NCBI GenBank assembly: GCA_026390435.1
Contig: JAPLFY010000043.1
Coordinates: 1 to 59,012 of the forward strand
From: Pseudomonadota bacterium
GTDB lineage: Bacteria; Bdellovibrionota_B; Oligoflexia; Oligoflexales; CAIYRB01
Direction of reading: 5' to 3'
Length of the DNA: 59,012 nt
The first letter of the stretch is position 1, and every line of letters starts with the position of its first letter. The position numbers and the translations under genes are program-made. Positions 34,697 through 42,543 of this stretch are shown in pieces. The notes beneath the pieces were generated by a model that was given only the letters and a program-made list of their open reading frames with translations, did no database searches and had not been told where the DNA came from.

Positions 34697-35062
34697 TTAC
34701 TCAACTAAATTTGAGGCGCAAAATGGCAAGTCGGAGAATTTGCTGCACAGGGCGGCTTTAAGGCGCGCGGATTCGGCCTTGAGCTGCGCGATGGCCGCGT
34801 CCTTGGCCTGGCTGTCTGCCTTCAGGCTGGCGGTTGCGGCCTCGGATTTGCCAGCGAGTGCCTTCAGACGGTCAATCTCCGCCTTCAGCGCCGCAACGTC
34901 CTGACTAGTCGCCTGCTCGTGCGCGTAAAGCTCCTGCACCGACTTAACGATTGGTGAAATCAGGGCAGTTTGCGTCACGCCAAGGGTTTTTTCAATCGTC
35001 TGCTTGTCGCCATTAGCTAAGGTCATGGTGGTCCCGACGTTGCCATTTCCACATCCCGACAT
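34697..35062 (-). CDS. C-terminal fragment of a tail-fibre-like protein (coiled coil)
   Basis: A 121-aa open frame. NGNVGTTMTLANGDKQ echoes the GTTSP-type repeat; ALISPIVKSVQELYAHEQ and the following heptad coiled coil (EIDRLKAL...AQLKAESARLKAAL) match the C-terminal end of tail-fibre-domain surface proteins, which often finish with a short segment holding two cysteines (here ALCSKFSDLPFC). The N-terminal body of several hundred residues is missing and there is no clear ribosome-binding site before the ATG, so it is probably a relic. It lies on the opposite strand to the second VapBC pair, 77 bases from its start. Confidence 0.55.
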   Translation of the reverse strand: MSGCGNGNVGTTMTLANGDKQTIEKTLGVTQTALISPIVKSVQELYAHEQATSQDVAALKAEIDRLKALAGKSEAATASLKADSQAKDAAIAQLKAESARLKAALCSKFSDLPFCASNLVE

Positions 35063-35139
35063 AGTCGGGTGGTTGGTTAAACGATGTTGACATCGATAAG
35101 CGCACCGTTTAACTTGAATCGAGTGTTCAGGAGGTCTAT

Positions 35140-35352
35140 ATGTCAGTCAAAGTATCTCCCAAGTTTCAGGTGGTGATCCCAGAGGCTGTCCGGGTCGCCA
35201 TCGGAATTACCCCAGGTTCACGCATGGAAGTCATTGCTAAGGGGAAGGTCGCTTACCTTGTTCCCGTTCCCGATGGTGCGGAATTACAAGCGGCGCTAGC
35301 CGGTAAGCTTGACCTAATCAAAGTCCGAGATAAAAAGGACCGAAAGCTATGA
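35140..35352 (+). CDS. AbrB/SpoVT-type (VapB) antitoxin
   Basis: A 70-aa swapped-hairpin antitoxin: VSPKFQVVIPEAVRVAIGI followed by PGSRMEVIAKGKVAYLVPV is the AbrB/MazE fold. The C-terminal tail would bind the toxin. AGGAGG lies 6 bases before the ATG. Its stop overlaps the next start as ATGA, giving coupled translation. Confidence 0.9.
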   Translation: MSVKVSPKFQVVIPEAVRVAIGITPGSRMEVIAKGKVAYLVPVPDGAELQAALAGKLDLIKVRDKKDRKL

Positions 35353-35729
35353 AGAATCGTGTTCTTCTAGATTCGTCCGTTTGGATTGAGTGGCTGACGC
35401 GCGGTAAACGCCTGACTAGCTGCCAGCGCTACATGGATAAGAGCCATATCGTCGGGGTTCCAGCGCTCGTGATTTTTGAAGTCTGCCGCAAGGTGACAAC
35501 GAGAGTGTCTGACGATGAGTCCCTCCGAGTAGCAGCTTGGCTCAGGACTTTTGGGATTTTGAATCTCAGCGATGAGATCGCTCTCCATGCCGTCGATCTA
35601 TCGATAGCCTATAAATTGGGCATGGCAGACAGTCTGGTTCTGGCGCACGCAATCCGGGAAGGCGCGCAGCTCGTGACCTTGGACAATGACTTCGCTACAA
35701 TCAAAGATGCAGTCGTTATTCGAGCTTGA
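35349..35729 (+). CDS. VapC-type PIN-domain ribonuclease toxin (second pair)
   Basis: A 126-aa PIN toxin. The acidic site comprises D8 in LLDSSVWIEW, Glu in VIFEVCRKV, Asp in LGMADSLVLAHA and Asp in VTLDNDFATI. It belongs to the VapC group that pairs with AbrB-type antitoxins, unlike the Phd-paired toxin 1.4 kb away on the other strand. Confidence 0.92.
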   Translation: MKNRVLLDSSVWIEWLTRGKRLTSCQRYMDKSHIVGVPALVIFEVCRKVTTRVSDDESLRVAAWLRTFGILNLSDEIALHAVDLSIAYKLGMADSLVLAHAIREGAQLVTLDNDFATIKDAVVIRA

Positions 35730-36055
35730 TACCTAAAACGGCAAATCCAAAACAGTCAGGGAGAAGAGATCGGGGCCGCCAGTAGGCAACCTGTTGGCGA
35801 CAATGCCAGCTGGGTGCGATCCTGCGGGAATGCCGATCACATCTCCTTCGCCTTCATGGCGTCGGCTAATTACTTGGTGGACAGCTTGACCTTAACTGAC
35901 GCTGGGGTCGGGGGGCTGGACATTTGTCGCAATTTTAGGCAATACTTAATAAATATTGTCGAATTTTCCGACAAATCTAGAGTGAGGGTGCTATTAGCCT
36001 GAATTTACAGCCATTTTTTGACTTCCATAGGCGGCAAACTCGATCTCTTACGACG
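35730..36055. other. Gene-free gap between VapC and the AAA_14 ATPase
   Basis: The first half (35730-35920) holds only short frames that I cannot support. The second half is AT-rich and carries the TTGTCG repeats listed separately, plus an open extension of the ATPase frame back to 35981. Confidence 0.5.
35924..35974 (+). promoter_or_regulatory. TTGTCG repeat and palindrome, candidate operator of the AAA_14 gene
   Basis: TTGTCG-CAATTTT (35924-35936) recurs as TTGTCG-AATTTT (35956-35967), 32 bases further on, and the second copy completes a dyad with CGACAA (35969-35974). The first TTGTCG is 17 bases from a TAATAA and could be a -35 element. The symmetry suggests a dimeric regulator; its identity is unknown. 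Confidence 0.5.
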
Positions 36056-37279
36056 TTGCATCGTCGTTACCTTCACAGCGCTATCGAACTGGAGCAGCGG
36101 GCCTTGCTACTTTATGGCTTCCGCGGGACCGGGAAAACGACGCTGCTACTTCAGTTGGCGCAGTCTCAATTCCGTGACATCGACGAGTGGCTGTACCTCA
36201 CCGCCGATTTCTACCTTTTGGCAGCACGCCCGGTCTATGAATTGGTCGAGGAATTCACCAAGCAGCAGCCAGGGAAGCTCATCGTCATTGATGAGGTGCA
36301 AAAGCTACCAGACTGGCAACGCACGGTTAAAAATTTAATCGATGGGTTTCCTGATTTGAAATTTTGGTTCTCAGGATCTTCGTCCATTTACTTAACTGAA
36401 AATACACCAGCGAAAGGGTCTACAGGAGCTGCTGCTCGAAGATTTGATGCTGACCTAAACCGGCGTTTATCGCGCTATGAGCTTTGCCCGATGAGCTTTC
36501 GCGAGTTTCTGAATTTTCGCCATAACCTAGATTTGCCAGCTTACCAATTAAGCGAACTCCTGACTTCCCACACACAGATAGCGGATCGTCTGGTCGTCGG
36601 CATGAAGCCGCTCAACACTACTATTTTAAGGGAATTCCGCGCCTATTTGCAGCACGGTTGTTACCCCTTTTATTTCGAGTCGAGAAATGAAGACGTTTAC
36701 CATTCACGCTTGCAAGCTCTAGTCGAAGATGTAATCGAGCAGGACATAGGACAGCTTTTAGGTCTTAAAATACCTGAGTTGCAAAGTCTTAAGAAATTAT
36801 ACTCGAGCATCGCATCGTCGCCTCCATTTGAACCAAACATCGCTAAACTGTCTGATGTTTGTCAGGTCCACCGCGAAAAAATTTATCAGTATCTGCACTA
36901 CCTCGAGATGGCTGGACTGACTCGCAATATCTACCGAGACATAACGAAGGCCATGCACATTACCAGCAAGGCGGATAAAATCTGCCTTGCAAATACTAAC
37001 TTGCAAGTGGCACACAGCGATCCGCGAGTCGTGTCGGACCGCCAGACTGGATCGACGCGTGAAGTGTTTTTTGTGTCAAATTTTTCAGCGCGCACTCTGG
37101 TCTGCCACCCGCGCCGAGCCGACTTCATGGTCGGGGATTTGAGCTTCGAAATTGGCGGAGCCGCCAAATCCCGTCACCAAGTGTGGAGCGAGACCCACCC
37201 ATACCTGGTAGTCGATGATACTGAGGTTTCCTACGAGACTGGAAAGATACCGCTTTATTTATTCGGATTCTTATACTGA
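36056..37279 (+). CDS. AAA_14-type ATPase with C-terminal DUF4143-like domain
   Basis: A protein of at least 407 aa. Walker A is GFRGTGKTTLL (residues 21-31) and Walker B is KLIVIDEVQKLPDWQ (about 73-87), the pairing typical of AAA_14. A winged-helix-like segment (KIYQYLHYLEMAGL) follows. The C-terminal part contains ADFMVGDLSFEIGGAAKS and ends in PLYLFGFLY; D, E and K there resemble a PD-(D/E)XK arrangement. Function in this family is unproved; members are scattered and often lie near mobile or defence genes. The start is unsure: the frame is open from 35981, but only a TTG (36056) and a CTG (35999, after a GAGG) are available, and family alignment favours about 20 more residues than the TTG gives. 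Confidence 0.75.
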   Translation: MHRRYLHSAIELEQRALLLYGFRGTGKTTLLLQLAQSQFRDIDEWLYLTADFYLLAARPVYELVEEFTKQQPGKLIVIDEVQKLPDWQRTVKNLIDGFPDLKFWFSGSSSIYLTENTPAKGSTGAAARRFDADLNRRLSRYELCPMSFREFLNFRHNLDLPAYQLSELLTSHTQIADRLVVGMKPLNTTILREFRAYLQHGCYPFYFESRNEDVYHSRLQALVEDVIEQDIGQLLGLKIPELQSLKKLYSSIASSPPFEPNIAKLSDVCQVHREKIYQYLHYLEMAGLTRNIYRDITKAMHITSKADKICLANTNLQVAHSDPRVVSDRQTGSTREVFFVSNFSARTLVCHPRRADFMVGDLSFEIGGAAKSRHQVWSETHPYLVVDDTEVSYETGKIPLYLFGFLY

Positions 37280-37317
37280 ACGATCGGCTAGGCCATTTGC
37301 GGGACTGCTCGGCGCAT

Positions 37318-38028
37318 TCACCGCTTCACAGCCCGCACTAATCGGCAGGCGCCAAATAAATAGGACTCGCCGCCTTCGACAGTGAAGCCGGTGTCATAAA
37401 GGGCCTGTCGTAGTTCATCCGGTGAGTAGAATGAACCGACGCTTTGCGGCAGATATTTGTACGCTTCTCGGTCGCTAAATATGCCGCCGATAAAGGGCAG
37501 AATCGTGTGGAAATAAAATTGAAATAGCGCCGCCATCAAGCCGCGTTTTGGAATGAAGAATTCGAGAATCAAAAGGACGCCACCTGGTACCAAGACGCGG
37601 TGGAATTCGCGCAGTGCCTGATCGCGCTGCACCACGTTTCTCAGTCCGAAGGAAATGCTGACGCTGTCAAACTTAGAGTCCGGCAGATCTAGAGACTCTG
37701 CGCTCATGAGCTGGAGTTGCACAGGTTGCTTCAGCCCGCTCGCAGCGACTTTGCTCTTAGCGAGGGCGAGCATCTCTCCAGAAATATCCGTACCGACCAA
37801 CTCGCCGTACTCAGGATGAACGCCAGCCACTGTGAGCAGTACGTCGCCTGTGCCGGTGGCGCAGTCGAGGTAGCGACCATTTGGCCGAAACGGGATCATC
37901 GCTGCAAGCCGTTTGCGCCAGCGCTGATCTTGGCGCGCGCTCAGGAGGCGATTTAAAAAGTCATATTTAGGTGCCACGCGGTCAAACATGGCAGCGATTT
38001 TAGCTTCGCTCTCGGGGCGTTGGATCAT
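37318..38028 (-). CDS. ubiE: Demethylmenaquinone/ubiquinone C-methyltransferase
   Basis: A 236-aa SAM-dependent methyltransferase. It begins with AAMFDRVAPKYDFLNRLLS, then SAM motif I YLDCATGTGDVLL, GTDISGEMLALAK, and the family signature SISFGLRNVVQRDQALREFHRVL followed by PGGVLLILEF. The end contains SVGSFYSPDELRQ and FLFGACRL-like YLFGACRLVRAVKR. It methylates the quinone ring in the last or penultimate step of menaquinone or ubiquinone synthesis; which quinone is made cannot be told here (menG is the alternative name). The ATG at 38028 is used; a TTG precedes it. Confidence 0.93.
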   Translation of the reverse strand: MIQRPESEAKIAAMFDRVAPKYDFLNRLLSARQDQRWRKRLAAMIPFRPNGRYLDCATGTGDVLLTVAGVHPEYGELVGTDISGEMLALAKSKVAASGLKQPVQLQLMSAESLDLPDSKFDSVSISFGLRNVVQRDQALREFHRVLVPGGVLLILEFFIPKRGLMAALFQFYFHTILPFIGGIFSDREAYKYLPQSVGSFYSPDELRQALYDTGFTVEGGESYLFGACRLVRAVKR

Positions 38029-38074
38029 CAAGACGGGCCCTCACTAGGGTAAAACCCAAGTTTTAGCCGGGGGG

Positions 38075-38124
38075 AGCGGTGCCGGCAAGGCAAAAGCTGC
38101 GCTCTTGTCTAATTCGGCACCGCT
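38075..38124. other. Long-spaced inverted repeat
   Basis: AGCGGTGCCG (38075-38084) and its exact complement CGGCACCGCT (38115-38124) are 30 bases apart in the gap after the outer membrane protein gene. It could form a hairpin in minus-strand RNA, but no T run follows. Confidence 0.45.
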
Positions 38125-38145
38125 GCAGAGAATTATACGGGAATT

Positions 38146-38793
38146 TTAGAAGCCGACTTCGAGGCCGAGAAACACAGCCTGGGAGTTGAGTGTGTAGGAC
38201 TTCGTGTCGGTAGTGACCGTTTGGCCAGCGATCGAGTATTCGGACGGCTTCCAGGTCTCTTTGCCGTAGTTGGCTTCGAAGAGCACTTTGACCAGCGGAA
38301 GTACCGAGTATTTTGCACCGATGCTGAGTTGGGTGCCGCTCAACTTGGCTTCGCGCACCAGTGGGACGTCGCTAACTAGTAGAGTGTTAACTTTTCCTTT
38401 GACGGCCCAGACGCCGTAAACTGGGATATTCAGGCGGACGTAAGGGGTGATGATCGGCACGAGGGGAATCCAAGCCATAACGTCAAGGCCGGCTTCAGCT
38501 ACGGTTGCCTGATCGATGGACGAGGCACCGAAGGCGTTTTTGACCTGACCCTCGTTAAGGGTGCCCATGGCGACGCGAGCGCCGAACGATATTGGGATTA
38601 GTGGGATCGGGTCCAAGTGCGCTGCTACAGCGATTTCCTGCGAGCTAATTTTAGATGCTGGGTCGGTGCCCAAAGTGTACCAGCGTCGGCCAACTAGGGC
38701 TTCGGCATCGATCAGAGCGAATGCTGAGCTGGCGCTTAGCGTCGCTGCGAGCAGGGCGGGGACGGCAAGAATACGAGTGATTCTAGACAACAT
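38146..38793 (-). CDS. Outer membrane beta-barrel protein
   Basis: A 215-aa protein with a signal peptide (about 1-27, ending SASSAFA). The mature part has alternating hydrophobic strands (SFGARVAMG, TPYVRLNIPVYG, QLSIGAKYSV, KVLFEANYG) and ends in AVFLGLEVGF, with the C-terminal Phe typical of barrels folded by the BAM complex. The ATG at 38793 has GGAGG 6 bases upstream; a TTG two codons earlier is not needed. I cannot assign a transport or structural role. Confidence 0.75.
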   Translation of the reverse strand: MLSRITRILAVPALLAATLSASSAFALIDAEALVGRRWYTLGTDPASKISSQEIAVAAHLDPIPLIPISFGARVAMGTLNEGQVKNAFGASSIDQATVAEAGLDVMAWIPLVPIITPYVRLNIPVYGVWAVKGKVNTLLVSDVPLVREAKLSGTQLSIGAKYSVLPLVKVLFEANYGKETWKPSEYSIAGQTVTTDTKSYTLNSQAVFLGLEVGF

Positions 38794-38862
38794 ACGCAAC
38801 CTCCGGGTACATGGAACGATGACGAAACCTGTCTCAAACTCTAAGCGACTCTGATTCCTTAG

Positions 38863-39450
38863 TCATCCCTTAATGATGGAGGCGATGCCGGACTGCACAG
38901 AGATGACCGTGGTCGCGGCCTTGGCTAGCCGCTGGTTGCACAGTCCGACCTGTTGGCGAAAGAGGCGCTCGGCACTGCGCGACGGCGCGGGACCGCCCCC
39001 AACCTCGGCCGATACCACGACAAAGCGCACGTGCGGGTGTCTCTCTATGTGTGAGAGCAGGTCGCTGACCTGGCGTTCTAAGTACTTTGCTCGTCCCTGT
39101 TCACTACCCTCGATCTCTGGGTCGCTACTCAGCAGCAGAGCAGCTAGCCATTGGCTGACAGAATCGATCAAAACTTGCTGGCAGCGCTCGGTCGCGGCAG
39201 CGACAGTTGTAACCAGATCGGTACCGGCATAGACGGAATCCCAACCACCCGGCCGCAAAGTCTGCAAATCCTCTAAGCGGCGCCTAAAAGCCGGTTCGTC
39301 CGTGGGTGCGCTGCCGACGACCACTGCGGGTTGATCGGGAGCCAAGGCCTGGATCGCTAGCTCTGATTTGCCGGCATGGGCCGGCCCCACGATGAACATG
39401 GGGGCAGGGCATTGAGTCCAGAGCGGACGACTAGGAGCTTGCATGGTCAT
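38863..39450 (-). CDS. cobU: Adenosylcobinamide kinase/guanylyltransferase-like protein
   Basis: A 195-aa P-loop protein: FIVGPAHAGKSELAIQAL near the start, RPGGWDSVYAGTDL in the middle, LIDSVSQWLAALL as the DCxTxW-like segment, and VVSAEVGGGPAPSRSAERLFRQ matching the family's SNEVGxGxVPxxxxxRxFRD stretch. CobU phosphorylates adenosylcobinamide and attaches GMP during cobalamin assembly or salvage. The usual DC of the DCxT motif is DS here and the P-loop is less standard, so activity may differ. No other cobalamin gene lies in the window. Confidence 0.72.
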   Translation of the reverse strand: MTMQAPSRPLWTQCPAPMFIVGPAHAGKSELAIQALAPDQPAVVVGSAPTDEPAFRRRLEDLQTLRPGGWDSVYAGTDLVTTVAAATERCQQVLIDSVSQWLAALLLSSDPEIEGSEQGRAKYLERQVSDLLSHIERHPHVRFVVVSAEVGGGPAPSRSAERLFRQQVGLCNQRLAKAATTVISVQSGIASIIKG

Positions 39451-39547
39451 GGGGGTCTCCCGTAAATTTTCTGGGACATGCGGCGGCCGTTTTGAGACAA
39501 TCGCGGTCTCGCCATTTTAATCAGCTAGTCATAAGGATAGCGCAAGC

Positions 39548-40783
39548 ATGGGTTTTATCGAAACGCTGAGGGAGCGCGGATTAGTTGCGCAGATCACCCA
39601 TGAAGACGAGCTTAAGGCGCATTTAGCTGAGAGCCCACGTGCCGCCTATATTGGCTTCGATCCAACAGCGGCTAGTTTGCATGTCGGTAGTTTGCTGCAG
39701 ATCATGACGCTTCGGCGCTGGCAGCAAGCTGGTGGACGCGTCATTGTGGTGGTTGGGGGCGGTACCGTAATGGTCGGTGATCCGACGGGCAAAACCGACC
39801 TGCGGCAGATGCTGACCCCTGAGATGATCGCGCACAATATGATTGGGATTCAAAAACAGCTGAGCCATTTCATCGATTTTTCCTCGGCCAGCAAAGCCAT
39901 CATGGTCAACAACTACGACTGGCTTGGACCGCTGAACTATTTGAATTTCCTTCGCGAGATTGGCCCGCACTTCAGTGTTAATCGGATGCTCACGGCAGAA
40001 TGCTTTAAGCAGCGTTTGGAAAAGGGGCTCTCCTTCCTGGAGTTCAACTACATGCTGCTGCAAAGCTACGACTTTTTACATCTATACCGGGCTGAGCAGT
40101 GCACGCTACAGATGGGTGGCGACGATCAGTGGAGCAACATACTCGCGGGTATGGAGCTCGTGCGTCGCATTGGTGGCGGTAAGGCCTTCTGTCTGACCAC
40201 ACCGCTTTTGACCACCAGCGATGGTCGTAAGATGGGCAAGACCGAAAAAGGTGCGGTATGGCTCGATCCGACTTTGACCAGCCCTTACGATTATTTTCAG
40301 TACTGGCGCAATGTCGAGGACGCCGTGGTCGAGAACTGTCTCTCCTACTTCACGGAACTGCCGATGGCAGAGGTTAAGCGACTCGCGTCGTTACCAGGTG
40401 CCGAGATCAACGAAGCCAAGACGGTGCTTGCCTACGAAGCAACAAAATTGCTCCACGGTCAGGTAGCGGCGGATCAGTCGCTCGAAGCTGCACAAAAATT
40501 GTTTACTGGCGGCGGTGCTGTCAGCGGCGGTGAGCCGGAGCTTCTCGTCTCAGCCAGCGACTTTGGTGACGGGCTAGGAGTTGTGGATCTACTTGTGGTC
40601 GCGAAAGTAGTGGCTTCAAAGAGCGAGGCACGGCGCTTGATCGAGCAGGGCGGCCTAGCTATCAATGGGGAAAAAGTGGATGATATCCAAGTCCGGATTG
40701 ACCGCAGTGCTTTTCACGGCGACGCTGGTTGCTTGGTGAAAAAGGGTAAAAAGCACTATTTTCGCTTGCGAATCGCTGGTTAG
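39548..40783 (+). CDS. tyrS: Tyrosyl-tRNA synthetase
   Basis: A 411-aa class I synthetase. The HIGH-type motif appears as FDPTAASLHVGSL (about residues 38-50), the tyrosine-binding region as QMGGDDQWSN, and the KMSKS-type loop as GRKMGKTEKGAVWLDP. A C-terminal S4 RNA-binding domain (about 345-411) contains SKSEARRLIEQGGLAINGEK. It has the length of the TyrS group found in Gram-negatives. An AAGGA box precedes the ATG. Confidence 0.96.
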   Translation: MGFIETLRERGLVAQITHEDELKAHLAESPRAAYIGFDPTAASLHVGSLLQIMTLRRWQQAGGRVIVVVGGGTVMVGDPTGKTDLRQMLTPEMIAHNMIGIQKQLSHFIDFSSASKAIMVNNYDWLGPLNYLNFLREIGPHFSVNRMLTAECFKQRLEKGLSFLEFNYMLLQSYDFLHLYRAEQCTLQMGGDDQWSNILAGMELVRRIGGGKAFCLTTPLLTTSDGRKMGKTEKGAVWLDPTLTSPYDYFQYWRNVEDAVVENCLSYFTELPMAEVKRLASLPGAEINEAKTVLAYEATKLLHGQVAADQSLEAAQKLFTGGGAVSGGEPELLVSASDFGDGLGVVDLLVVAKVVASKSEARRLIEQGGLAINGEKVDDIQVRIDRSAFHGDAGCLVKKGKKHYFRLRIAG

Positions 40784-40854
40784 TCTAAAGTTTCTAGCGC
40801 CAAGTGCCGATAGACTAAACGGACGGCATTAGACAAGTTGTTGGGAGTAAGGCT

Positions 40855-41385
40855 ATGAAAAAAATCCTTATGAATCAATGTCTTGCGGTCGCAGCCTGGC
40901 TCGCGGCCGGCTCGGCGCTAGCGGCTCATGTCGAGGCTAAGAAAGATGGCGTTGAGGTGTTTGCCGACGCCACGAACAAAAGTGCCGTTGTGACCACGCT
41001 TAAAGCGGGCGAGACCGTTGCCGCCGGTGAGCGTAAAGGTATGTTTTGGAGTGTGACGACTACAGCTGGTAAAGCCGGCTTTGTCTCTGTGCTTGTGGTC
41101 AAGCACAAGCCTGATGCTGACGGCGGTTTGGTTAAAGCGATTAACTACGCAAGCAAAGAGGGGCGCGCCGAAGGTGACGGCACCGATGCCCGGACCCGGT
41201 CTGCAGTCATGGGCGTGCGCGGCCTCTCAGACGACGATAACGTCGCCAATGCTGCCAACATTCGTCCTAATCTGCGCGCTGTTTACCGGATGGAAGATAA
41301 ACCGGTCACTGAGAAGAAGATGGAACAGCTGGGCCAACAGATATTTAAAGAGATTGCGAGCAAGGCCGCGCCTAGCGAGGAGTAG
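40855..41385 (+). CDS. Exported SH3-domain protein
   Basis: A 176-aa protein with a clear signal peptide (MKKILMNQCLAVAAWLAAGS, cleavage near ALA-AHV). Residues about 25-80 form a bacterial SH3-like domain (GVEVFADATNKSAVVTTLKA, then MFWSVTTTAGKAGFVSVLVV). The rest is charged. Such domains bind peptidoglycan or proteins in the envelope. It lies 97 bases before an M48 metalloprotease gene on the same strand, so the two may act together; that link is inferred. Confidence 0.75.
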   Translation: MKKILMNQCLAVAAWLAAGSALAAHVEAKKDGVEVFADATNKSAVVTTLKAGETVAAGERKGMFWSVTTTAGKAGFVSVLVVKHKPDADGGLVKAINYASKEGRAEGDGTDARTRSAVMGVRGLSDDDNVANAANIRPNLRAVYRMEDKPVTEKKMEQLGQQIFKEIASKAAPSEE

Positions 41386-41421
41386 CCTTTTAATCATCAG
41401 GACTCTGGTTGCTCATTGGCA

Positions 41422-41449
41422 GGGGTTCCTCTAGTCTAGAGGGAACCCC
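41422..41449 (+). other. Hairpin between the SH3 and M48 genes
   Basis: GGGGTTC (41422-41428) pairs with GAACCCC (41443-41449) and the inner CTCTA with TAGAG, leaving one bulged base. No T run follows, so it is not a standard terminator; it may tune expression of the second gene. Confidence 0.45.
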
Positions 41450-41482
41450 ATTGGTAGCTGAATGAGTGACGAGGAGCCTGAC

Positions 41483-42457
41483 ATGTGGTTTGGTCCCCCC
41501 AGGAGTTGCCATGCTTGGCAAGCGGCTGCTGGCTTAAGTTTGAGTTTGCTGCTCGGTGGATCTCTTGCGTGCACGAACAAGGCGCCGCAGCCGGATCCAC
41601 TGGAGCAGAAGTTAACTCCTGAGCAAAAAGCAGCATTTGAAGATTATAAAGTTGAGATGGAAGTCGGCCGTAATATGGCTGGTCGGTTGCTCGGCTATTA
41701 TGGGTCCATCGATGACGCTAAGCTGCTCGGATATCTGAACCAAGTCGGCAGCTATGTTGCAAGTTACGGCGACTATCCCGATCGCCGCTATATGTTCGCC
41801 ATTTTGAAGCACGAATCGGTAAATGCCTTTGCCTGTCCGGGCGGCTACATTCTGGTCACGATGGGTGCGCTTAGGCACGCCAATAATGAAGCTGAGCTGG
41901 CAGCCGTGCTTGGTCATGAAGTAGCTCATGTGGGCAAGCGCCACATGTATGACGCGCTGAAGAAAATGAAGCAAAAAGACATTGAAGAGGCTGCGCTTAA
42001 AAAGCGCCAGGCCACAGAGAGTGATCCCATTCTGCAACTGCGGCAACGGCCCGAGCCGCTTGACTCGTCAGCTGCTGGCGCTAGGCTCGCCACTTACCTG
42101 ACTGGTAAAGCTGGAGCAGGGCTTTCCATCATGGCTGCAGCTGCAGTGGGCATGAATATGTTGACGGAGAAGGGCCTCGACAAAGAGCTCGAATATGAAG
42201 CCGACCACGAAGGTGTCAAATACGCGATTAGGGCTGGCTATGAACCTCGGGCGATGATCTCCTTTCTTAAACGCCTAGAAGAAAACAACGCCAAAAAAGT
42301 GAAGAATCTAGAAAAGACGCATCCGCCGATCAAAGAACGGCGCGAGCAGATCGGCAAATTGCTGCTGACGCTAAAGGCGGAAGACATCATCGGTGCATCG
42401 GGAGATGAGCGGTTTAAAAAAGTTAAGCTGAAATTTCCGAAGCCTGAGGCAACCTGA
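41483..42457 (+). CDS. M48-family metalloprotease lipoprotein (BepA/LoiP-like)
   Basis: A 324-aa lipoprotein with signal peptide and lipobox LGGSLAC. The zinc site is HEVAHVGKRH (HExxH), with the third ligand in EYEADHEGVKYAIRAGY; both are standard for M48 peptidases. It ends with KTHPPIKERREQI, the family's THPPxxxR motif. Relatives degrade misassembled outer membrane proteins. GAGGAG lies 6 bases before the ATG at 41483, so this start is preferred to the ATG at 41462. Confidence 0.92.
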   Translation: MWFGPPRSCHAWQAAAGLSLSLLLGGSLACTNKAPQPDPLEQKLTPEQKAAFEDYKVEMEVGRNMAGRLLGYYGSIDDAKLLGYLNQVGSYVASYGDYPDRRYMFAILKHESVNAFACPGGYILVTMGALRHANNEAELAAVLGHEVAHVGKRHMYDALKKMKQKDIEEAALKKRQATESDPILQLRQRPEPLDSSAAGARLATYLTGKAGAGLSIMAAAAVGMNMLTEKGLDKELEYEADHEGVKYAIRAGYEPRAMISFLKRLEENNAKKVKNLEKTHPPIKERREQIGKLLLTLKAEDIIGASGDERFKKVKLKFPKPEAT

Positions 42458-42480
42458 GGTTTAGTAAGTCAGCGTTGAGT

Positions 42481-42506
42481 TAAGTAGCGTCCTTATAAGT
42501 AGCGTC
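42481..42506 (+). repeat. Direct 11-bp repeat before the FadL-like gene
   Basis: TAAGTAGCGTC occurs at 42481-42491 and again at 42496-42506, 38 bases before the next ATG. The 15-base period and position suggest a regulator site, or may be chance duplication. Confidence 0.5.
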
Positions 42507-42543
42507 ACTGACGTGGCAGTTTTTCAGTTAAAGGGGTCGGGAG

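Noticed and set aside
35814-36002. A 62-codon frame between VapC and the AAA_14 gene
   Set aside because: It starts at GTG without a ribosome-binding site, runs through the palindromic promoter region and matches nothing I know.
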